Assembly: GCA_036850595.1 (NCBI GenBank)
Contig: CM072160.1
Location: 13,929,906-13,993,905 of the forward strand
Length of the DNA: 64,000 nucleotides
Direction: 5' to 3'
DNA from: Rhyacichthys aspro
Taxonomy: Eukaryota; Chordata; Actinopteri; Gobiiformes; Rhyacichthyidae
Part shown: one piece after another, positions 56,966 through 64,000 of the stretch
How positions within the stretch are numbered: position 1 is the stretch's first letter
Layout of the letters: every line of letters starts with the position of its first letter
Notes under the pieces: model-generated
What the model saw: only the letters and a program-made list of their open reading frames with translations
Database searches by the model: none
What the model was told of the DNA's origin: nothing
Made by a program: the position numbers and the translations under genes

Positions 56966-58893
56966 GTTTCGATATTTCTCTGGTAATTCTCAAAATGAAC
57001 TCTTCCTTAACTCTGGTTTCAACAGTGTGAGATGCAAAGCTCTTACTAACTAAAGTCTGTAAGGGCTCGTGACGTATATAAACAATTTTCAGATGTCGTC
57101 ACGTTCGAAATGCTACGTCATCACGTACCGCGCCAGACGCCGGCGTTAGCACGTGCATCAGCGAGACAAAAAAACCTTTTGGTTAAAAGAGATAAATCGG
57201 TACAAGACACAATTTAACTCATAGTAAAATTAGGTTGTGCGACAAATAATCAATGAATATGCTTTTTACAATTTTTCTTACAATCTAGCAATAATTTCCG
57301 TTTGGGGATAAATCAAGTTAAATTAGAAAGCATAGCCCTTTATCGCGAGCTATGTGGTCACTCTGGTCTGAACCTCCGTAGTTAAACAAAATGCATGCTA
57401 CAGCTGTTAACTCAATAATACTAGCTAAAAATGCACTATGTTTTTATTGAACTTCGAGTCTGTGAATAGTCTCTAACTAGACTCATATTATTTCCAGTTT
57501 GCTGAGGCCAACCACTGTATTTAAAATGTAGCCTAGTTTACTCATGTGTTAGCCTTAAAACTAAAAGTTGCTAGTGTGAATAATTTCAACACCTTCTTTA
57601 TGCCACTTCGACCACATTCAGAGGAAGTCTGTGAAACAAATGCCGCCTCTCTTTGCTCTTGAGAAAGAGATGTTTGATTTCCATCAAGTGGTTTAACAAA
57701 TATTAACTGAATTTTCGATTGCAAAGAGTTGCTGAATATTTCTGGCAAATAAGACGTTTAAAATCAGTTAACCTTTAATTTGTTTTGCTTTAATTAAAAA
57801 AAGAAAATACTTATAAAGTTGATATCTCCACTCTGCAGCCAATGTTGTATACGACCTTAAAATGTGGTTTATGGTTTCATAGACTGATAATTTGTTAGTA
57901 AGTAATAAATACTTACCATATATTAGCCTATATAGGTCACTATATACGCTAGAATTTAAGACTTCACTTAAAAACTTCAACCAAAATATAAAGACATTTG
58001 TGACTTTACAGTCATTTTATCCCGTTTGGACTACACTCAACTTACTCACGCCATCATTTCTCTGCTGCCGTTTGAACTCTGTAGACTGTGTTGAACTGTC
58101 ACCTTGTGGCTCCTTAGAGCACTGCAGCTTTGTGGATGAAAACGTTTGTGCATTGTAAACGAGCAAATTATTCCAACAATGAATGATGATGATCTTTGAG
58201 GTCGAGTTCGCAATCTGTTTTTTATTCAATAAGAGAAAGCAGAAAGTTCTCAAGAAAACTCTCAATGAGACACTGCCTGCAGTTACAGTTAAGGGTGTAC
58301 GATGCTACAATCTGCATTTTGACATTTATCACTAGCTATTGTAAAAGGCACTAGAAGGCTGTTGAATTAAAAACTACAACACAACCAAATGTAAAAGTGG
58401 CAGTGGGCAATAATATTTTATAGCAAACGGTTTAATTTCATAAGAGATAGCAAAATATGATACAAAGGATATTTCTCGCTATTATGCATTTACTCTGAAC
58501 TTGCAAAATAGTCATGAATGTGCAAAAACATTATTTTGTCTTTTTCTGGCACTGTATCACTGTAAAACACTGTGCAGTTTTATTCTGAACTTAAGGAAAT
58601 ACTGAAGCTTTATTCTTTATAAAAGATGTGTGCACAAAAATGGCCCCAATCTGGCATTTGATTTGAATAATACAAAAATATTGTCATTGCTGTCCTCTGT
58701 AACACTTGAAAAACCCAAATGTAAATAATACACAAATGTAATTAAATACTAATTTCAAAATCCACCAAATCTTGACAGAAGCTTTGTCCTGACTAATATG
58801 AGTTAATAAAAAAGTTAACAGGGTTTAACAGTGCATCTTATGAAAAAGAAATATTTCTAAAGCTTTGATGTTGCTGTAAGTAACGTGTAAGAT
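56966..58893. other. Promoter of coiled-coil copy 1 and unassigned spacer
   Basis: A short 5' UTR and TATA-like promoter (to about 57085) are followed by a CpG-rich patch at 57090-57150 with CRE-like ACGTCA words. Beyond that the DNA is AT-rich to 58893, with no recognised gene. The match to copy 2 can be followed only to about 57010, because copy 2 reaches the window edge there. Confidence 0.5.
57071..57085 (-). promoter_or_regulatory. TATA-like promoter of coiled-coil gene copy 1
   Basis: On the minus strand GTTTATATACGTC lies about 110 bp upstream of the ATG at 56965. The equivalent for copy 2 would lie beyond the window. Confidence 0.45.
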
Positions 58894-59053
58894 TTAACCC
58901 TTTAAGCGCCAAAGTCGCCCAATTGCGACACGACGTGGTAGAGGTAAATGGTGAGGAAAATCTATAGCTTTTTTTTTTTTTTGGCCTTTCTAAGGTATCC
59001 TCTATTGTGTGCATCGTCCTTGACAAAAACAAAAACTAAATAAATAAATCAAT

Positions 59054-59622
59054 TTCTGTCCCTCTTTTTGGATGATTTGTTTTGGAACCTTGTTACAAAT
59101 GAGACTAACAGATATGCTCACCAGGTTTTAGCCTCAAGCCAGCTGCAGCCACAGTCCAGGTTTCATAAGTGGTATGATGTATCTGTGTCTGAAATGAAAC
59201 CTTTCCTGTCGTTGCATCTGTCTATGGGGCTTGTAGAGAAGCCTGAGATTGAGGATTATTGGGCATCATTTTGGCCAGCATACACTCCTGGTTTTGGCAA
59301 GGTAATGTCTGGGAACAGATTTGAAAGCATCTTGTCTTTTCTGCATTTTGCCAATAATGACGAGTATGTGAGAAAAGATCAGCCAGGGCATGACAGGCTT
59401 TTCAAAGTGCGTGGAATAATTAGAACAATAATCCCTCGCTTTTCAGCAGTTTACAGACCTCTCAAAGAGCTATCTCTAGATGAGATGACAATAGCATTCA
59501 AGGGGAGATCAACCCTAAAAATCTATAATCCCCGAAAACCAGATAAATATGGCTACAGTACTTTAAAAACCAAGGCATTTTTAGTAAGTTTACTTTCCTG
59601 TTTTTCCCAGATTCCATTTTAG
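59054..59622 (+). pseudogene. Truncated piggyBac transposase
   Basis: A 184-codon frame with no ATG start covers the N-terminal half of the DDE_Tnp_1_7 (piggyBac) domain: NETNRYAHQV, DYWASFWP, MSGNRFESILSFLHFAN, then LSLDEMTIAFKGR with the first catalytic aspartate, and PRKPDKYGYS. It stops soon after KTKAF. The remaining catalytic aspartates and the cysteine-rich C-terminal domain are missing, so it is inactive. Confidence 0.9.
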
Positions 59623-59944
59623 AGACGGGCCCCCTCCCCGGCAAAACGGTGCCCAGGACACAAACTCAGAGACAGGTTTCAAGTATGATAAAGGACCTCA
59701 CAGGCGCTCCATCCTGTTAAGCCCGGCAGGCTCACCGGCCGGGGCAGAACAGGGTAGGAGACATTGAACCCCCTGCTCTCCCGAAGGGGAGAGAGAGTTG
59801 GGTACCCAGAGGCGAGCGGTGGGACCCCCACACCGTGCTGCGCTGACAAACAGCCGGGAGGGGCCCCCACGAGACTGGCGCGTGCGCCGCCCCGTGCATG
59901 CCCCCAGTCTAAGCGCGGACCCGCCCAGTGACAGAGAGCTCTCC

Positions 59945-60060
59945 CCCGTGGCCCTGGTACCCGTACACAATGCCCCTGGTACTCCGTACACAATGCCCCT
60001 GGTACCCCGTACACAATGCCCTGGTACTCCGTACACAATGCACCTGGTACTCTGTACACA
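59945..60060. repeat. Minisatellite of about 23-bp units
   Basis: Five imperfect units of the form CCTGGTAC followed by TCCGTACACAATG lie head to tail inside the GC-rich filler of the piggyBac element. The GTAC words make each unit partly palindromic. The unit is found nowhere else in the window. Confidence 0.85.
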
Positions 60061-61047
60061 TCAGTAATAACTGATGTCTTTACTGATGTCTCTGGAGTTC
60101 CCAGGAGGCATTGTACCAGTACCAGGGCATTATGTACTCCAGAGGCACCAGCTCTCAAGCTTAGCCCGTGGATTGGCCAATAACCCAGGAGGGGGCTTAA
60201 TGGTGGGGGGACTGAGGTAAGCAGGAGGTGGCAGGGGCCCAGGGCGTCTGGCCTCTATGCTTTTAGCCTGTTTTGCGTGTATGAATACCCCGTGTGAGGC
60301 TGTGGCTGTAGCCGGCTCACGCAGGTGTTGGACTCCCTCTCCCCTTACTGCCTTTCCCCGTCCAGGCTCATTTGACCGGGCCCGCAGCCGTGTGCAGCCC
60401 GGACATCCCGACTCCTCCCCTTTACTGCCTGCACTTTTCCCGGTCTTTTCAGCCTCATTTGACCGGGCCCAGACCCCCGTGAGAGGCTGTGGCTGCGGCC
60501 CGGGCGCATGCAGCCGCGTTTGGCCAGCTCCCCCACGTTTACTGCGATCCAGACCGCTTGTGAGGCCGTGGTTCTATGCCAGGCTCATGGAGCTTGGTCC
60601 TGGCTTGAACTTTGTTTTAGAGGGGGCAGTCACACGGGAGCTAGCGACCAGCAATAAACCTCGGCGTCTAAAGGGTTAATACAACTTCATCACTGACATG
60701 AGCATGATCACAACTTTGTTTAAATTCAACAAATAGTACGGTTTTTATAAACATAACATCCATCAATGTCAAATGAAAATGCATCTGTTTTATCAGACAT
60801 CCTTAGGATGACCAGGAAAACTGACTGGACTTTTAGTAGAAGATGTAGTAGTAAGAGTAATAATTAAGTCAACTGAAATGGTTCACAAAAAAGCATTGTT
60901 GTGTACATTTGTAATTACAATAACACAAATTAGAAATTGGTCAAAATTCTAGGAGTTGATCAAATCATGAATTTAGTTTGGATATGACTTTGTATATGCC
61001 ATATTATTTGGTCTAATAAGGACATTTGTATGCAGTTTTAACGTTAT

Positions 61048-61332
61048 TTAAAATTGAAGAACGGAAAAAACATTAAAATGTGGTAAATACACACTAAAAC
61101 ACAAAAATACAAAAACAACAGAGCTAAATGAATGAGCTTTAATGTCACTTTGTGACTGGGATGCTCTGCACCAGTGTAAACCTGCCCCTGGACTTCCTTC
61201 TACATCTACCTCTACATCTACTGTATGCTGAGCTTCCCTCGTCAAGTCACAGGAGACAAAATACACTTTATTCCCACTGTTAGTCTGATATCCTGCTGAC
61301 ATTACCAGGTAGAAGCTCATGTAGAAACTCAT
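61048..61332 (-). CDS. Unrecognised 94-codon ORF, copy 2 partner, doubtful
   Basis: This is the counterpart of the minus-strand frame at 54053-54343. The first 66 codons agree; then the frame shifts and the end differs. It is probably non-coding. Confidence 0.12.
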   Translation of the reverse strand: MSFYMSFYLVMSAGYQTNSGNKVYFVSCDLTREAQHTVDVEVDVEGSPGAGLHWCRASQSQSDIKAHSFSSVVFVFLCFSVYLPHFNVFSVLQF

Positions 61333-61808
61333 TTTTCCTGTCTACTTAATGACACAAAACAATATGTTAAGGATTTGAGGTTAAGTTAAAGTTGACACAA
61401 AACCATAAAACCTGTTGCAAAGGTCTCAGTTCATTCATTCTGATTCTCAGTGCTGTATTTGTTCGTTAAGCCCAACATTTGTAACAAGTAACGTGTTTGT
61501 GTCTGTGTTTTAATTTCTTGAAGAAGCATCTGATTTACCTGATTTAGAAAACCATGATCAAATCTCTTGTTTTTACAGCCTAACCTTTAAGAAATGTCTC
61601 CTTCTCTTCAAGAGCTCTACTCATAGATTTGGATGGACCTTACATTATTTTACATAAACATATCACTAAAACATTTCATTTTTGGTTGAGTTTTTGTTTA
61701 TTTACAGTGCTCTAACTTTAAGACTTCTGACATGAAGAAGCCTTAAAATTAGTTTAGTTAGTTTAGTGTTGTTGTTCTGTCCTTTGTTGTTGGAGATGTG
61801 TATTATTT

Positions 61809-63955
61809 CTATGTGTAGTACACATATTTAGGCACGTTCAGTTTGATCTTCTGCATCCAAGCTGTCTGCTCTTCAAGATACTGCTTTACAGATTTCAGCT
61901 CAGCAGCGTAGGCCTCTTTCTTCTCATCCTGGATTTTCAGTTTCTCCTCCAAATCTCCAACAGTCTTCTTCAGGGTCTGATCCTTCTTCATCAGGGACCT
62001 CTCCACCTCCTCAAGCTCCTGCAGTTGAGCCTTCAGGTCGTATTTCTCTTTAGACTTGAGCTTTGCTAATTCAATCCTCAGCTGTGAATTCACAGCTATA
62101 GTTTCTGTCAGTTCGTCTTTCAGATAAGCTTCCTTCTCTTCAAAACATTTAGTCTCAGATCTAAGCCGAGTAATTTCAGCTTCATTGGCCTCGGTTATTT
62201 GATTCTGGATATTGAGCTTTTCCACCATATCGTTGAAGACCGGCTGGATCTCCATCACAAGCTCTGTTAGCTCTTTAACTTTTCTTTTGCGCTCCTCTGT
62301 CAACTCAAAGTCTGATACTAGAACTGTCAGCCTTGAATTCTCAGCTTGTGTTTTCACCATCTCATCTTTAACCAAAGTCAGTTCATGGTCAAGATCCTTG
62401 ATTATCGATATGAGGCGACTAACTTCTGCCTTGAAGTCTTCATTTTTCTTCACTTCCATTTTGATATTTTCCTTCATCTGCTCTTTCAGACAGAACATCT
62501 CATTTCCTAGAAAGACTTTGTTTTCTTGAAGATAGTTGTTTAAAGATTTGAGATAAGTCATCTCAGCCTCACAGGCCACATTTTTCTCCATTTGGATTTT
62601 CATCTGTTTCTCCATGTCTTCTTTGAAACAAGTCATCTCATCTTCTAGAAAGACTTTAGTTTCTTGAAGATCATTAATTGTAGATTTGAGATAAGTCATC
62701 TCAGCCTCACATGCCTCGTTTTCCTCCATTTGGATTTTCATCTGTTTCTCCATGTCTTCTTTGAAACAAGTCATCTCATCTTCTAGAAAGACTTTAGTTT
62801 CTTGAAGATCATTAATTGTAGATTTGAGATAAGCAATCTCTGTGTAACAGGCCTCATTTTCTCCATTTGGATTTTCATCTGTTTCTCCATGTCTTCTTTG
62901 AAACAAGTCATCTCATCTTCTAGAAAGACTTTAGTTTCTTGAAGATCATTAATTGTAGATTTGAAATAAGCAATCTCTGTGTAACAGGCCTCATTTTTCT
63001 CCATTTGGATTTTCAGCTTTTCCGCCAAAGCCTCAGTGGTCTTTTTTTCCTCTTCTAGAGACTTCTCCACTTCCTGAAGTTTGCTTGTGTCGCTGTGATG
63101 GAGTTGACAGTGCTTTTCTTTAGCCTCAAAGTCTGAGACTAAAACCCTCAGCTGTGAATTCACAGCTTTGGTTTCTGCCATATCCTCCTTCAGGAAATGT
63201 ATCTCATCTTCAAGGAAAGTTTTTGTCTCCTTGAGATCCTTATTTGTAGATTCAAGCCAAGAAATCTCTACCTCACAGGCCTCATTCTTCTCCATTTGGA
63301 TTCTTAGCTTTTCCTCCAAATCACGAATGGTGGTCTTGTGCTCCTCCACGGACTTTTCCACCTCCTGAAGTTCACTGGTGTTGCTGTGATGGAGCTTGCA
63401 GTGCTCCTGTGTCACCTGCAGGTCAAACACTACCATCCTCAGCTGTGAGTTCCACTGCTGTGTTTCTGTCATATTGTCTTTAAGCTGAGTAATCTCAGCG
63501 TCAAAGGCCTCTTTCTGAATTCTTAGAGTTTCCTCCAAGTCCTTAGCGGTCTTCTTCTCCTTCAACAGAGACGTTTTCAGATCAAACTTCTCCCCCTCGA
63601 ACCGCTTGTGTATTGACCAAAGCTCAGCATTTTGTTCAGTCAGGTGGCGAATCTCCATCCTCAGAGATTTTTTACTCTGTTTAAGATTGCTCAGTTGTTT
63701 CCTGACTTTGGACCGTGCTGTCTCAACATACTCATTGAGTACTTGTGGAAGTGTCTGATGACTTTTAGCTTCATGGTCTTCTGGCTCTGCTTCCAGTGCA
63801 CTCTTGGTTTCTGTGATGTTATTTGACAGAAACTGTGAGAAATCAGACTCTTCAATCTCTGTCAGGGGTATGGTGGTCCACTCCTGACAGGTTTTCAGAT
63901 CATATATGTCTTGCTGGATGAGGGTATCCTCACAAGGTAGGATCGCGGCTTCCAT
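61809..63955 (-). pseudogene. Intronless long coiled-coil protein gene, copy 2 (one single-base break)
   Basis: The tandem partner of the gene at 54820-56965: same start (MEAAILPCED), same four 46-aa repeats, same stop (PKYVYYT). It spans 2,147 bp and carries one break, four T at 62857-62860 where copy 1 has five (about 55868-55872). That splits it into 390-aa and 365-aa frames. The two T-runs broken in copy 1 are intact here (62994-62998 and 63042-63048). A length of 2,148 bp (715 codons and a stop) fits both genes once the runs are counted equal. AATAAA (TTTATT near 61697) follows the stop. I do not recognise the family; the coiled-coil composition resembles cytoskeletal or golgin-type proteins but that is weak evidence. 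Confidence 0.7.
62494..62990 (-). repeat. 138-bp tandem repeats inside coiled-coil gene copy 2
   Basis: The same four-unit array as in copy 1, with spacings of 138, 138 and 137 bp. The 137-bp step comes from the missing T at 62857-62860. Confidence 0.9.
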
Positions 63956-64000
63956 GTTTCGATATTTCTCTGGTAATTCTCAAAATGAACTCTTCCTTAA

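Larger units (their letters stand above)
53686..57010. repeat. Tandem duplication unit, copy 1
   Basis: This 3.3-kb block recurs almost base for base at 60676-64000, with an offset of 6,989-6,994 bp. It covers the piggyBac right flank, a non-coding stretch and the whole coiled-coil gene. Only a few substitutions and small indels are visible (for example near 53792, 53960 and 54140, plus T-run changes in the gene). The match continues to the last base of the window, so the true unit may be longer. Confidence 0.95.
58898..60675 (+). mobile_element. piggyBac-type element with imperfect terminal repeats and TTAA flanks
   Basis: The element is 1,778 bp. It begins CCCTTTAAGCGCCAAAG after TTAA (58894-58897) and ends with the inverted form of CCCTTTAGACGCCGAGG before TTAA (60676-60679). 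Thirteen of the first 17 bases match. TTAA target duplication and a CCCT-type end are hallmarks of piggyBac. Inside are a truncated transposase (to 59622), then about 1 kb of GC-rich filler with a minisatellite. It cannot move by itself. Confidence 0.85.
60676..64000. repeat. Tandem duplication unit, copy 2 (to window edge)
   Basis: The near-identical partner of 53686-57010. Together with the element on its left it gives a repeat period of about 6,990 bp. It ends at the window edge, so more units may follow. Confidence 0.95.

Noticed and set aside
59068..59070. Start codon of the piggyBac transposase fragment
   Set aside because: The codon is TTG inside a continuous frame; the fragment is 5'-truncated and has no true start.
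59679..60158. 159-codon minus-strand frame with VPGALCTEY repeats
   Set aside because: It only translates the minisatellite and GC-rich filler of a transposon; no conserved domain is seen.

Overview
The window is vertebrate nuclear DNA, almost certainly from a ray-finned (teleost) fish. The genes are split into many small exons with GT-AG introns of about 70-500 bp, intergenic DNA is AT-rich, and a teleost-type interspersed repeat and a piggyBac element are present. Eight multi-exon genes were rebuilt by joining exons at visible splice sites. Every joined reading frame sums to a multiple of three.

Layout: (1) 1.6-5.2 kb (+) a Rieske plus FAD/NAD oxidoreductase of the AIFM3/AIFM4 type. (2) 6.1-8.5 kb (-) an As3mt-like methyltransferase that converges on it. 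(3) 9.6-21.3 kb (+) prpf8, the core spliceosome protein, 42 coding exons and 2,338 aa; two introns carry related H/ACA snoRNA-like sequences. (4) 22.3-26.7 kb (+) rilp. (5) 28.0-32.3 kb (+) scarf1. (6) 33.7-36.6 kb (-) vitronectin. (7) 37.7-40.9 kb (+) sarm1. (8) 42.4-44.6 kb (-) slc46a1. (9) 45.7-50.2 kb (+) slc13a2. (10) 50.2-64.0 kb, an AT-rich accessory region. It holds two nearly identical copies, about 6,990 bp apart, of an intronless long coiled-coil gene on the minus strand, with piggyBac remnants on their downstream side. The second copy runs to the window edge.

The order prpf8-rilp-scarf1 matches human 17p13.3, and vtn-sarm1-slc46a1-slc13a2 matches human 17q11.2; here the two blocks are joined. 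Three gene pairs are head-to-head with 1.08-1.14 kb between start codons: as3mt/prpf8, vtn/sarm1 and slc46a1/slc13a2.

The genes form no single pathway. Jobs include splicing (prpf8), Rab7-dynein lysosome transport (rilp), scavenging and matrix adhesion (scarf1, vtn), NAD+ cleavage in axons (sarm1), and folate and dicarboxylate uptake (slc46a1, slc13a2).

The most novel features are the young tandem coiled-coil duplication with different single-base homopolymer breaks in each copy, the paired intronic snoRNA candidates, and the As3mt-like enzyme in which an arsenic-binding cysteine is replaced by glycine.
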